DNA from: Pseudoduganella aquatica | GTDB taxonomy: Bacteria; Pseudomonadota; Gammaproteobacteria; Burkholderiales; Burkholderiaceae_D | DNA length: 64,000 bases | Assembly (NCBI RefSeq): GCF_009857595.1 | Contig: NZ_WWCU01000003.1 | Coordinates: forward strand, 1 to 64,000 | Direction: 5' to 3' | Part shown: piece by piece, positions 1 to 10,892 of the stretch | Position numbering within the stretch: position 1 is the stretch's first letter | Layout: every line of letters begins with the position of its first letter | Translations under genes and position numbers: made by a program | Notes under the pieces: model-generated | Databases searched by the model: none | What the model was told of the DNA's origin: nothing | What the model saw: only the letters and a program-made list of their open reading frames with translations

Positions 1-462
1 GGCGAGGAGCTGGCGCGCGGGGAGGATTTCGCGGCGGCGGCGGCGCGCCTGCATGCGCCCACGCCGCGCGTGGCGCTGGGGCGCCTGCTGGCCGAACGGC
101 GCATCGCGCACGCGGCGATTGATATTTCGGACGGGCTGGTGGGGGATATCGGGCATATCCTCAAGCTGTCCAGGGTGGGCGCCACGCTGGACGTGGACGC
201 GCTGCCGGCCGGGCCGGTGCTGTCCCGCTGCGCGCAGGAATGGCGGCGCGCCTACACGGCGGCGGGCGGGGATGATTATGAGCTGTGCTTTACGGCGCCC
301 GCTACGCAGCGCGAGGCGGTGCTGGCGGCCGGCGTGCAAAGCGGCACGGCGGTCACGCGCGTGGGACGCATCGAGGCCGAGCCCGGGCTGCGGCTGGTGG
401 ACGCGCAGGGTGCGCCGCTGGCGCTCGCGCTGCAAGGATTCGACCATTTCGGGAGCGCGTAA
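1..462 (+). CDS. thiL: Thiamine-monophosphate kinase, C-terminal part (5' end outside window)
   Basis: ThiL phosphorylates thiamine phosphate to thiamine diphosphate in the cytoplasm. The frame is open from base 1 and stops with TAA at 460-462, so about 153 C-terminal residues are present. The AIDISDGLVGDIGHI motif is the family's conserved segment in the C-terminal AIRS-like domain, and GGDDYELCF further on is also typical. The N-terminal ATP/Mg-binding half lies upstream of the window. In related betaproteobacteria thiL is usually followed by pgpA and pncC. Here an oppositely oriented signalling operon follows instead. The identification is secure although the gene is partial. Confidence 0.93.
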   Translation, partial: GEELARGEDFAAAAARLHAPTPRVALGRLLAERRIAHAAIDISDGLVGDIGHILKLSRVGATLDVDALPAGPVLSRCAQEWRRAYTAAGGDDYELCFTAPATQREAVLAAGVQSGTAVTRVGRIEAEPGLRLVDAQGAPLALALQGFDHFGSA

Positions 463-495
463 GCGGCAACGCGGCAACGCGGCGGGCGAATGACC

Positions 496-525
496 GTAGG
501 GCGGGTTAGCGTAGCGTAACCCGCC
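496..525. repeat. REP-like hairpin, copy 1 (single unit)
   Basis: A GTAGGGCGGGTTAG head is followed by a TAACCCGCC arm. Bases 500-508 pair perfectly with 517-525 around an 8-base loop. The unit sits between the convergent 3' ends of thiL and the GGDEF-EAL gene, only four bases from the latter's stop, so it may serve as a two-way terminator or mRNA 3' stabiliser. The same unit occurs as inverted pairs at 32080, 36962 and 46567. Confidence 0.8.
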
Positions 526-528
526 GAA

Positions 529-3104
529 TCAGGCCAGCGACGTATGATCCTCGCCCGGATCGCCCACGCGGCGCCCGGTGCCGTGCATCAGCCAATAATG
601 GTGGAAGGCCAGGCGGATATTGTCGCGCAGCTGGATGTCGTCCCAGGGCTTGGTGTAGAAGCGGTAAATCGCGCCCCGGTTGATCGAATCGAGTACCGCC
701 TCCAGCCCGGTATATCCGGACAAAATAATCCGTATGGTATCCGGATACATCTCCTTCACCTTGCTCAGGAATTCCGTGCCGCTCATGATGGGCATGCGCT
801 GGTCGCACACGATCACCTGCACCGGATACAGCGCAAGCAGCTCAAAGCCTTCGGCCGGCGTGGCCGCCGTCAGGATGCGGTAGCCGTCGCGCCGGAACAG
901 CCGGTGCAGCGACGACAGCACGTTCACGTCGTCATCCACGATCAGCAGGGTCTGCGGCGGCTCGGCGGCCTGGTTCGGGTCCGGCGGCAGGCTGCGCCCG
1001 CCCTCCACCAACTGCCCCATCTCGTCCGCCGGCAAAGGACGGCTGAAGAAATAGCCCTGGATCTCGTCGCAGCGGTTGCGCCGCAGGTATTCCAGCTGCG
1101 GACGCGTCTCCACGCCCTCGGCGATCACCCGCAGCTTCAGGCTGTGCGCCATGCTGATAATGGCCAGCGCGATGGCCGCGTCGTTCGGATTGGTGGTGAT
1201 GTCGCGCACGAAGGCGATGTCGATCTTCAGCTTGTCGATAGGGAAGCGCTGCAGATAGGCCAGCGAGGAATAGCCGGTGCCGAAATCGTCGATCGAGCAC
1301 TTCACGCCCAGCTCCTTGAGCCGTTCCAGCACGCCGATGGTGCGCTCGGCGTTGGACATCAGCGCGGTCTCGGTCAGCTCCAGCTCCAGCAACTCCGGCG
1401 GCACCTTGTGGCGCGCCAGCGCGGCGCGCACCTCCCCTTCCAGGTCGCCCTCCACGAACTGGCGGCTCGACACGTTCACCGCCACCGTCACCGGCCCCAC
1501 CATGGAACGCGCCCAGGCCGCGATCTGGCGGCAGGCCGCGTCGATGATCCAGGCGCCCACGCGCACGATCAGCCCCGTGTCCTCCAGCACCGGCACGAAC
1601 TCGGCCGGGAACACCAGGCCGTAGTTGGGCCGCTGCCAGCGCAGCAGCGCCTCGGCGCCGCTGATGCGGCCCGTGGTCAGGTTCACCTTGGGCTGGTAGT
1701 ACAGCAGCAGCTCGTTCTCGTCCAGCGCGCGGCGCAGCGCCAGCTCCAGGTCCAGCCGCGCCAGCACCTGCACGTTCATGCCGGCGGTGAAGAAGCGGTA
1801 GCCGTCGCGGCCGGCCTGCTTGGCGCGCTCCATGGCGGTGTCCGCGTACTTGACCAGGGTCTCGGGCTCGGTGGCGTCGTCCGGATACATGGCGATGCCG
1901 ATGGAGGCCGTCAGCGCCGCTGGGTGGCCGTCCAGGTCGAACGGCGCGCGCAGCGCCTCGCGCACCTCGTTGGCCACCAGCACCGCGTCCTGCTGGTTGC
2001 GCGTCATGGTGAGGATGAGCGCGAATTCGTCGCCGCCCAGGCGGCCCACAGTGTCGCGGATGCGCACGCACTGCACCAGCCGGCTGCTGAACTGGCGCAG
2101 CAGCTCGTCGCCGGCCGCCGTGCCCAGCGAGTCGTTGACGTTCTTGAAACGGTCCAGCGCAATGAACAGCACCACGATGCGCCACTCCTTGTCCTGCGCC
2201 AGCTCGATCGATTCCGCCAGCGTCTGGAAGAACAGGGTGCGGTTGGGCAGGCCGGTCAGGCTGTCGTAGTGCGCCATGTGCAGCAGGCGCTCCTGGGCCT
2301 GGCGGCGCTCGCTGATATCGCGCGCCACGCAGATCAGCGTGGGCTGGGCGCTGCCCTGCTGCAGCTGCCAGTACAGCTCCACCGGCACCGCCGCCAGGTC
2401 CTGCCGCGTCAGTTCGGTCTCGAGCAGCTCGGGCGTGCGCACGGTGGCGGCCAGCACGGCGCGGCAGTGGGCCTGCAAATCGGCGCGCTGGCCCAGGCCG
2501 ATGCGCTCGGGCTCCAGCGCCAGCAGCTGCGCGCGCTCGTAGCCCAGCATGCGGCAGGCGCCGTCGTTCACGTCCACCAGCGTCAGCGTGGCCACGTCGA
2601 TCAGGAAAATGGCGTCGGCAGTGGCGTCCATGGCGCTGCGGAAGCGCTGCAGCTCGGCGGTGCGCTCGCGCACGGTCTGCTCCAGCACCGCGCTGTAGTT
2701 CTTCGACTCGCGGTGCATCAGCCGCACTTCGAGCATGTTGCGGATGCGGGTCAGCACCTCCACCGGGTCGAAGGGCTTGCTGACGAAGTCGCGCGCGCCC
2801 GCCTCCAGCGCGGCCAGCTTGTGGTCCGGCTGCGCGGTCACCACCAGCACCGGCAGGTAGGCGTCCGCCTCCAGCGGCTTGAGCGCGTTCATCACGTCGA
2901 AGCCGCTCATGCCGGGCATGTGCAGGTCCAAAATAATCAGGTCGTAGTTGTGCTGCTCGTGCCAGGGCGCCACCACGCGCGGATCGGTGGTGGAGCTGAC
3001 GGCCAGGTAGCCGGTGGTGGTGAGCAGATAGTCCAGCAGCTGGACATTGACCGCCTGGTCGTCCACGATCAGGATCTTCGCGTTAAGGATGTCGGCCTGG
3101 GTAA

Positions 3105-3108
<4 letters not shown>
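529..3108 (-). CDS. REC-PAS-GGDEF-EAL-REC cyclic-di-GMP response regulator
   Basis: 859-residue cytoplasmic protein, predicted to turn over cyclic-di-GMP under phosphorelay control. Order: REC1 (about 10-125, acceptor D61, K111), PAS (about 155-270), GGDEF (about 280-440, GGDEF at 358-362, RxxD inhibitory site at 349-352), EAL (about 455-700) and REC2 (about 720-840, D769, K820). The EAL domain keeps the catalytic set (E486 in EAL, N545, D607-D608, K628, E664), so phosphodiesterase activity is expected. In the GGDEF domain the metal-binding Asp usually seen in the FxDLDRF segment is Ala317, so cyclase activity is doubtful. Its ATG overlaps the kinase stop as ATGA, indicating translational coupling. 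The two RECs make it the likely phosphate acceptor of that kinase. Confidence 0.93.
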
Positions 3109-5161
<2,053 letters not shown>

Positions 5162-5165
<4 letters not shown>

Positions 5166-5743
5166 ATGGCCCCCGGCGCCACGCGGTAGGCGGCCGACAG
5201 CATGCGCGCGCTGATGCGGATGCGGGCGGCGGCGGCCGGCTTGAGCGCCACCTCGAAGCGCAGCCGCTCGTCGGCCAGCAGGAAATTGACGATGCTGCCC
5301 AGGGCGTGCGCCTCCTCGCTGTCGGAGACGGTGAGCAGGGGCTGGCTGCGGGTGGCGGCCAGCACGTCCTGCAGGCTGGCCTTGTCGAGCGCGCCGACGA
5401 ACAGCATGTGCAATTGGCCGGGCGGCTCGCCCTTCTTCAGTTTTTTCACCTGCAGCGGGTGGCCGTTGGCGCTGTGGCCGGCCACGCTGCGCTCCAGCTG
5501 CTCGGCCAGCGCGTCCGCGCCCATGACGCCGATCAGCAGCGGGCTGTCCGGGCGCACAAAGCTGCCGTCCGGCCATTCCACGAAACCGGCGAACTTGACC
5601 AGGTAGGCGGCTTTCACCTGCCGCTCCAGGCTGGGGTCCGCCGTGCCAGATTGCGCCTGGGCCTGAATGCGCAGATGAGCCGCCAGTATCAGCAGCACGA
5701 AAAACAATTGCGGCAGCAGGCGTGGCAGGCTTGCAAACTGCAT
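5162..5743 (-). CDS. YfiR/HmsC-like periplasmic regulator (DUF4154)
   Basis: 193 residues. A hydrophobic N-terminus ending near RIQAQA looks like a signal peptide, so export to the periplasm is likely. The core KAAYLVKFAGFVEWP is the hallmark of the YfiR family (DUF4154). In the Pseudomonas Yfi system YfiR binds and represses the membrane cyclase YfiN. The start at 5741-5743 follows a GAGGGGAG stretch and fits the signal peptide; a start 11 codons upstream would put charged residues ahead of it. It is the first gene of a three-gene operon with ATGA overlaps. I infer that it senses an envelope cue and acts on the kinase encoded next. Confidence 0.85.
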
Positions 5744-5815
5744 GTCTCCCCTCTCATCGGTAAAGGTACAGGCCAAACGAGTGTACGCATTTTTGGCATT
5801 GCTGAGCAGGTTTTT

Positions 5816-5847
5816 TTGACCTTGCGCAAGGCGCGGCGGGCTAGAAT
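5816..5847 (+). promoter_or_regulatory. Possible sigma-70 promoter for pncC
   Basis: TTGACC at 5816-5821 and TAGAAT at 5842-5847 lie about 20 bases upstream of the likely pncC start. The 20-base spacer is longer than the usual 17, so only the -10 element is convincing. The stretch is in the divergent space between yfiR and pncC. Confidence 0.28.
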
Positions 5848-5866
5848 GTGCTCTCGCAAATCATAT

Positions 5867-6376
5867 ATGGACAAGGCTATGGGCGACACATTGGACAAGG
5901 ACGCGCTCGGGAGGCTGGCGGCCGAGGTGGGCCGTGCCCTGCACAGCAAGGGCCTGCTGCTGGCCACGGCCGAATCGTGCACCGGCGGCGGCGCGGCGCA
6001 GGCGGTGACGGACATTGCCGGCTCGAGCGGCTGGTTCGAGCGCGGCTTTGTCACCTACTCCAACGAAGCCAAGAGCGAGCTGCTGGGCGTGCCGGCCGAA
6101 CTGATCGCGCAGCACGGCGCCGTCAGCGAGGAAGTGGCGGCCGCGATGGCGGCCGGCGCGGTGGCGCACAGCGGCGCGCAAGTGGCGCTGTCCACGACAG
6201 GCATCGCCGGGCCGGGCGGCGCGGTGCCCGGCAAGCCGGTCGGCACGGTGTGCTTCGGCTGGTCCGGCCCGGGCGGCACGCGCACCGAGCGGCTGGTCTT
6301 CGGCGGCGACCGGCGCGCCGTGCGCGAACAGGCCGTGGCGCATTCGCTGCAAGGGCTGCTGCGCTTTTTGGTATAG
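5867..6376 (+). CDS. pncC: Nicotinamide-nucleotide amidase (CinA C-terminal type)
   Basis: 169 residues. PncC deamidates nicotinamide mononucleotide to nicotinate mononucleotide in NAD recycling. ATAESCTGGG near the N-terminus carries the active-site Ser, and TTGIAGPGGAVPGKPVGTV is the second signature of the CinA C-terminal domain. The length fits the stand-alone domain with no N-terminal molybdopterin-binding-like part. The frame stays open far upstream, but conservation begins just after ATG 5867. A second in-frame ATG at 5879 follows an AAGG and could be the true start. The gene is usually near thiL, which supports a conserved locus split by the signalling operon. Confidence 0.93.
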   Translation: MDKAMGDTLDKDALGRLAAEVGRALHSKGLLLATAESCTGGGAAQAVTDIAGSSGWFERGFVTYSNEAKSELLGVPAELIAQHGAVSEEVAAAMAAGAVAHSGAQVALSTTGIAGPGGAVPGKPVGTVCFGWSGPGGTRTERLVFGGDRRAVREQAVAHSLQGLLRFLV

Positions 6377-6423
6377 TGCGAGCCGGGCTGGCCGACTAAT
6401 CACGCGTAACTCACGAGAACTTC

Positions 6424-7152
6424 ATGCAGAACACGGTACATTTCATCCTTCAGGGCAAAGGCGGCATCGGCAAGACGCTGGTTTCCACAATCTTGGCGCA
6501 ATGGCTGGCGGCCAAGGACGAAACGCCGCTGCGCTGCTACGACACCGACCAGGAAAACGCCACCTTCTCGCGCTACAAGGCGATGGCCGTGAAACACGTG
6601 CCGGTGATGACGGACGCGCGCACCATCGACCCCAAGCGCTTCGACGCACTGATGATAGACATCCTCGAGGAAGACGGCAACTGCGTGATCGACAACGGCG
6701 CCAACACCTTCTCGCCGCTGGTGGCCTACCTGATCGAAAACGACTGCTTCTCGCTGCTGCAGGAATCGGGCCGCAAGGCCTACATCCACACCATCGTCGG
6801 CGGCGGCGACACCCTGCACGACACCGCCATGGGCTTTTTGTCGACCGCCAAATCGACCTCGGTGCCGCTGGTGCTGTGGGAGAACGAGCACTTCGGCCAG
6901 CTGGTGTCGGCCTCCGGCAAGTCCTTCATCGAATCGCAGACCTATGCCGACAACGCCGAGCGGGTGGCGGGCCGCGTGGTGCTCTCGCAGCGCAACGCCG
7001 ACACCTTCGGCGCCGACATCAAGAAGATGAACACGGCGCGCCTGACGGCCGAGGAAGTGAAAGCCAGCGACAAGTTCAACGTCATGGAAAAACAGCGCAT
7101 CAAGGTGGTGTTCCGCGACCTGTTCGAGCAGCTCGACAAAGTCAGCTGGTAA
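6424..7152 (+). CDS. TraL-like ParA/MinD-family P-loop ATPase
   Basis: 242 residues. KGGIGKT (12-18) is the deviant Walker A motif of ParA/MinD ATPases. DTDQENATFSRYKA follows, and CVIDNGANTF is the Walker B region. The pattern IDNGA-F-PL-YLI, HT-V-GG, a tryptophan-containing segment after the second domain and a C-terminal KQRIKVV-LFEQLD matches, from memory, TraL of IncP plasmids across the whole length. TraL is a conjugative transfer ATPase of unclear role. Nothing else conjugative is nearby. The next gene, 12 bp downstream, resembles TraM, so the pair probably works together at the membrane. The function here is unknown. Confidence 0.8.
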   Translation: MQNTVHFILQGKGGIGKTLVSTILAQWLAAKDETPLRCYDTDQENATFSRYKAMAVKHVPVMTDARTIDPKRFDALMIDILEEDGNCVIDNGANTFSPLVAYLIENDCFSLLQESGRKAYIHTIVGGGDTLHDTAMGFLSTAKSTSVPLVLWENEHFGQLVSASGKSFIESQTYADNAERVAGRVVLSQRNADTFGADIKKMNTARLTAEEVKASDKFNVMEKQRIKVVFRDLFEQLDKVSW

Positions 7153-7164
7153 AAGGACGGCGCC

Positions 7165-7674
7165 ATGGACCAGCACAAGCTGCGCAGCCTCGTATTTGAA
7201 AAGACCGGCGTCAAGGTCGACATCGACGACCCCATCTTCGCGCTGGTGGCGCTGAACGAGGCGGTGCTGGCCGAGTCGGTCGAGCGCCACGTCGCGCGCA
7301 TCGACGCGGCCTCGCTGGAACTGGCCGAACAGGTGCGCGCGGCGGGCGGCCTGCCGCCGGCCAAGGCGGCGGCCTATGAGCCCGCCCCGGCCGGCCCGGT
7401 CAAGCCCATCGCCACGCAATCCCCGCTGGTCACGCCGCGCGAACAGCGCCTGCTGGCCGCGGCGGCCGGCATTGCCGCCACGGCGGCCCTGCTGGCGGCG
7501 CTGCTGGTGGTCGGCCTGCAAGCCCTGTTCAGCAAACCCGCCGCGTTGGCGCCGGCTCCGGCGCTCACCCAGGAGCAAGCCGCCGCCCTGGCCCAGGCCG
7601 AAAAACTCACCCGCGCCATCGGCAAGCTGGACGCCAAAGCCCGCGACCAGATCCAGGCCGAACTGCAAAAGTAA
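7165..7674 (+). CDS. TraM-like single-pass membrane protein
   Basis: 169 residues. The N-terminus reads KTGVKVDIDDPIFALVALNE, which fits the GV-V-x-DDPI-NE pattern I recall from IncP TraM. A mid-protein coiled region and an Ala/Pro-rich linker (about 63-90) lead to one strong transmembrane segment (about 97-120) and a short charged Ala-rich tail. It lies 12 bp after the TraL-like ATPase and 2 bp before the CDF exporter, so the three genes are probably one operon. I infer a membrane anchor or partner for the ATPase. The TraM assignment rests on the N-terminal motif, size and gene order only. Confidence 0.62.
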   Translation: MDQHKLRSLVFEKTGVKVDIDDPIFALVALNEAVLAESVERHVARIDAASLELAEQVRAAGGLPPAKAAAYEPAPAGPVKPIATQSPLVTPREQRLLAAAAGIAATAALLAALLVVGLQALFSKPAALAPAPALTQEQAAALAQAEKLTRAIGKLDAKARDQIQAELQK

Positions 7675-7676
7675 CC

Positions 7677-8717
7677 ATGCCACACGATCACAACCACCAC
7701 CACGGCCACGGCCAGCACAAGCACGCGCCGGCGCACAGCCACGGCGATGGCCACGGCCATGATCACAGTCACGGCGAAGGCCACAACCATGGTCACGGCC
7801 ATGGCCACGACCACAGCCACGGCGGCCATCACCACCACCACGGCGACCCGAACAGCCAGGGCCGCGCCTTCGCCATCGCCATTGCGCTCAACACGGTGTT
7901 TGTGGCCATCGAATTCGGCTACGGCTTCATGGCCAACTCCACCGCGCTGATGGCCGACGCCGGCCACAACCTGTCCGACGTGCTGGGCCTGATGCTGGCC
8001 TGGGGCGCTGCCATCCTGGCCAGGCGCGCGCCCAACCAGCGCTACACCTACGGCCTGCGCAGCAGCTCCATGCTGGCCGCGCTGTTCAACTCCCTGCTGC
8101 TGATGGCCGCCTGCGGCGCCATCGCCTGGGAAGCCGTGCAGCAGCTGATGAACCCCACGCCGGTGCACGGCCTGACGGTCTCGGTGGTGGCGGCGGTGGG
8201 CATCGCCGTCAACGGCTTCTCGGCCTGGCTGTTCATGGCCGGCGCCAAGGACGACATCAACATCCGCGGCGCCTACCTGCACCTGGCGGCCGACGCCGCC
8301 ATCTCGCTGGGCGTGCTGCTGGCCGGCCTGGCCGTGATGTGGACCGGCTGGACCTGGCTGGACCCGCTGGTCAGCATCGCCATCGTGGTGATTATCCTGG
8401 TGAGCACCTGGGCGCTGCTGCGCGAGGCGCTCAAGCTGGTGCTGGCCGCCGTGCCGGACTCGGTGAACGCGCCCGAAGTGGCGCGCTTCCTGCGCGCCCG
8501 CCCCGGCGTGAACGACGTGCACGACCTGCACATCTGGGCCATGAGCACCACCGAAACGGCGCTCACCGCCCACCTGGTCATGCCCGATGGCCATCCCGGC
8601 GACGAAGCGCTGGACGACATCGCCGCGCGCCTGAAGGCCGACTTCTCGGTACACCACTGCACGCTGCAAGTGGAAATGGGCACCACCGACCACGCCTGCT
8701 GCCTGAAGGCGCCCTGA
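7677..8717 (+). CDS. Cation diffusion facilitator metal exporter with His-rich N-terminus
   Basis: 346-residue inner-membrane CDF transporter expected to export Zn2+, Co2+ or Ni2+ in exchange for protons. The first 56 or so residues contain about 26 histidines alternating with Gly/Asp/Ser, a probable cytoplasmic metal buffer. Six membrane segments follow. DAGHNLSD in TM2 and HLAADAA in TM5 supply the HxxxD metal-site residues. The C-terminal cytoplasmic domain has VHDLHIWAMSTTETALTAHL, typical of the ZitB/CzcD/DmeF groups. The His-rich DNA is low in complexity (repeated catgg/cacgg units). Translation starts 2 bp after the TraM-like gene. Metal specificity cannot be decided from sequence. Confidence 0.92.
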   Translation: MPHDHNHHHGHGQHKHAPAHSHGDGHGHDHSHGEGHNHGHGHGHDHSHGGHHHHHGDPNSQGRAFAIAIALNTVFVAIEFGYGFMANSTALMADAGHNLSDVLGLMLAWGAAILARRAPNQRYTYGLRSSSMLAALFNSLLLMAACGAIAWEAVQQLMNPTPVHGLTVSVVAAVGIAVNGFSAWLFMAGAKDDINIRGAYLHLAADAAISLGVLLAGLAVMWTGWTWLDPLVSIAIVVIILVSTWALLREALKLVLAAVPDSVNAPEVARFLRARPGVNDVHDLHIWAMSTTETALTAHLVMPDGHPGDEALDDIAARLKADFSVHHCTLQVEMGTTDHACCLKAP

Positions 8718-8729
8718 AGCGGCAGCTTC

Positions 8730-9662
8730 CTAGTCCGCCAGCCCCGAGAACAGCGCCGTGCTCAGGTAGCGCTCGCCGAACGAGGGGATGATGGTGACGA
8801 TCAGCTTGCCCGCGTTCTCGGGCCGGCGCGCCACCTGGATCGCCGCCCACAGCGCGGCGCCGGAAGAAATCCCCACCATCAGGCCCTCCTGCGACGCCGC
8901 CGTGCGCGCGGTGGCGAAGGCGTCCTCGTTGGCCACCCGTATCACCTCCTGGTAGGCCTGCGTGTTCAGCACGCCCGGCACGAAGCCCGCGCCTATGCCC
9001 TGGATGGGATGCGGCCCCTTGACCCCGCCCGACAGCACGGGCGACGCCTCCGGCTCCACGGCGATGCACTGAAAGGACGGCTTGCGCGCCCGCAGCACCT
9101 CGCTCACGCCGGTGATGGTGCCGCCGGTGCCCACGCCGGCCACCAGGATATCGGCGCGGCCGTCGGTGTCGCGCCAGATCTCCTCGGCGGTGGTGCGGCG
9201 GTGCACGTCCGGATTGGCCGGGTTGTTGAACTGCTGCAGGATCAGGTAGCGCTTGTCCGCTTCGGCCATCTGTTCGGCGCGGCGGATGGCGCCCAGCATG
9301 CCTTCGCTGCCGGGGGTCAGTATCAGCTCGGCGCCATAGGCGCGCAGCAGCATGCGGCGCTCGCGGCTCATGGTGTCCGGCATGGTGAGCGCGCAGCGGT
9401 AGCCGCGCGCGGCGCACACCATGGCCAGCGCAATGCCGGTGTTGCCGCTGGTGGGCTCGAGGATGATGGTATCGGGGCGTATCAACCCGGCGGCTTCGGC
9501 GGCCTGGATCATGGCCAGGCCGATGCGGTCTTTCACGCTGTGCGCGGGGCTGTAGAACTCCAGCTTGGCAAGGATCTGGGCCGGCGCGCCGGCGGCCATC
9601 CGGTTGATGCGAACCAGCGGCGTGTTGCCGATGAGTTCAGTCACATCGTTGGCAATATTCAT
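8730..9662 (-). CDS. cysK: Cysteine synthase (O-acetylserine sulfhydrylase)
   Basis: 310 residues. The enzyme makes cysteine from O-acetylserine and sulfide using [15 protein letters not shown] opens the fold, K44 in HSVKDRI is the PLP lysine, PTSGNTG (70-76) binds the substrate carboxylate, and [10 protein letters not shown] holds the cofactor phosphate. The segment around [16 protein letters not shown] and the C-terminus [14 protein letters not shown] place it in the CysK group rather than cystathionine beta-synthase. It converges with the CDF gene with only 12 bp between stops. No recognisable terminator lies there. Confidence 0.95.
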   Translation of the reverse strand: MNIANDVTELIGNTPLVRINRMAAGAPAQILAKLEFYSPAHSVKDRIGLAMIQAAEAAGLIRPDTIILEPTSGNTGIALAMVCAARGYRCALTMPDTMSRERRMLLRAYGAELILTPGSEGMLGAIRRAEQMAEADKRYLILQQFNNPANPDVHRRTTAEEIWRDTDGRADILVAGVGTGGTITGVSEVLRARKPSFQCIAVEPEASPVLSGGVKGPHPIQGIGAGFVPGVLNTQAYQEVIRVANEDAFATARTAASQEGLMVGISSGAALWAAIQVARRPENAGKLIVTIIPSFGERYLSTALFSGLAD

Positions 9663-9747
9663 GGCGTAGCTCCGCTCTCGTGGCTCGGAGCTTCAGTCTA
9701 CGCCCACTGCAAGCCGCGCGCCATAGGGGCGCACGGCCTGCCGCGCA

Positions 9748-10239
9748 TTATTTCACGTCCAGCAGTTCCACTTCAAAGGTCAGCGCCGAATTCGGCGGGA
9801 TCTCGCCGGCCGAACGCGGGCCGTAAGCCAGGTCCGCCGGGATGATCAGCACGCGCTTGCCGCCCACCTTCATGCCCTGCACGCCCTGGTCCCAGCCCTT
9901 GATGACCTGGCCTTTGCCCAGCGTGAACTCCAGCGGCTCGCGGCCGATGGAGCTGTCGAACTTCTTGCCGCGCTGGTTCTTGGCCAGCGGGCGGTACAGC
10001 CAGCCGGTGTAATTGACGCGCACGATGTTGCCGGCCGCGGCTTCCTTGCCGCCGCCCACCTTGACGTCGTTGATGATCAAGGCATCGGCGGCCGGGCCGG
10101 GCTGGGCCGAGCCCACCACCACCGGCGCCTCCGGCGCGGCGGCCGGTGCTGCGGCGGCGGCGGGCGCCTGGCCGGCGGCCTGCGCCACCGATGCGGCAGC
10201 GGCGAACAGGAAAGCGAACAAAACGGAACTACGGGTCAT
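9748..10239 (-). CDS. Exported FKBP-type peptidyl-prolyl isomerase
   Basis: 163 residues. It catalyses cis-trans isomerisation of X-Pro bonds. The N-terminus (MTRSSVLFAFLFAAAASVAQA) is a signal peptide, followed by an Ala/Pro linker (about 22-55) and one FKBP domain with VRVNYTGWLY, GKKFDSS, VIKGWDQGVQGMKVGGKR and AYGPRS. The isomerase should act in the periplasm. The frame extends 21 codons upstream, but the start at 10237-10239 places the signal peptide correctly. Its promoter region is shared with the divergent thpR, only 35 bp away. Confidence 0.92.
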   Translation of the reverse strand: MTRSSVLFAFLFAAAASVAQAAGQAPAAAAAPAAAPEAPVVVGSAQPGPAADALIINDVKVGGGKEAAAGNIVRVNYTGWLYRPLAKNQRGKKFDSSIGREPLEFTLGKGQVIKGWDQGVQGMKVGGKRVLIIPADLAYGPRSAGEIPPNSALTFEVELLDVK

Positions 10240-10274
10240 GATGTATTCTTTCGTTGAGGTTTCAAGCGACGCAC

Positions 10275-10811
10275 ATGATAACAAATCAGCCACCCGATGC
10301 AATTAATCAGCCGCCCGGGCGCAAGCTTTTTTTCGCGCTGTGGCCGGACGAAGACACGCGCGCCGCGCTGGCGCGGCTGCAGCCGCTGGCGCCCGGCCGC
10401 GCCATCGCCCCCGCCAAACTGCACCTGACGCTGGCCTTCCTCGGCCAGCAGCCCGCAGCGGCCTTGGCGCCGCTGCTCGACATCCTGGCCGGCCTGGACG
10501 TGCCCGCGCTGCGGCTGCGGATAGACAGCCTGGGCTACTTCCACAAGCCGCGCACAGGCTGGGCCGGCATGTCGGATCCCCCCGCCGCGCTGCTGGCGCT
10601 GCAAGCCGAGCTGATGGCAAGGCTGGAAGCGGCCGGCTTTTCCGCCGCCACGCACGGCCAGTTCAAGCCCCACGTCACGCTCGCCCGTGAAGCCAAAACA
10701 GCCCCGCCGCAGGCCGATTTCCCGCCGGTGCTATGGCACGCCAGCAACGTCGCCCTGGTCGAATCCCTGCCCAGCGGCGTCTACGTCCCCATTGCCACAA
10801 AACATGTCTAA
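10275..10811 (+). CDS. thpR: RNA 2',3'-cyclic phosphodiesterase (2H/LigT family)
   Basis: 178 residues. This 2H phosphoesterase hydrolyses 2',3'-cyclic phosphate ends of RNA. The two catalytic histidine motifs are plain: HLTLAFL in the N-terminal half and HVTLAR in the C-terminal half. RKLFFALWPDE near the N-terminus is the usual opening strand. An upstream TTG at 10254 is in frame, but ATG at 10275 fits the family's length better. The start lies 35 bp from the divergent FKBP gene, so the two probably share a promoter region. Confidence 0.9.
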   Translation: MITNQPPDAINQPPGRKLFFALWPDEDTRAALARLQPLAPGRAIAPAKLHLTLAFLGQQPAAALAPLLDILAGLDVPALRLRIDSLGYFHKPRTGWAGMSDPPAALLALQAELMARLEAAGFSAATHGQFKPHVTLAREAKTAPPQADFPPVLWHASNVALVESLPSGVYVPIATKHV

Positions 10812-10840
10812 CCAAATCAATGGCTTACGCAAGCGAGCTA

Positions 10841-10892
10841 AGCCGCATTCCCCCACCCCGGGGTCAGACCCCGAAGTGGTGTGAATGCGGCT
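10841..10892. repeat. Imperfect hairpin containing GGGGTCAGACCCC
   Basis: Outer arms 10841-10850 and 10883-10892 are a perfect 10-bp inverted repeat. Inside is a tight second hairpin, CGGGGTC-A-GACCCCG (10859-10873). The element fills the space between the convergent thpR and tcdA genes and touches the tcdA stop codon. There is no T-tract, so it is more a REP-like element than a classic terminator. It shares the GGGGTCAG core with the palindrome at 20175. Confidence 0.75.

Noticed and set aside
7680..7850. Short repeated units that might suggest a CRISPR-like or satellite array
   Set aside because: They are codons for the His/Gly-rich CDF leader, with no unique spacers or regular period.
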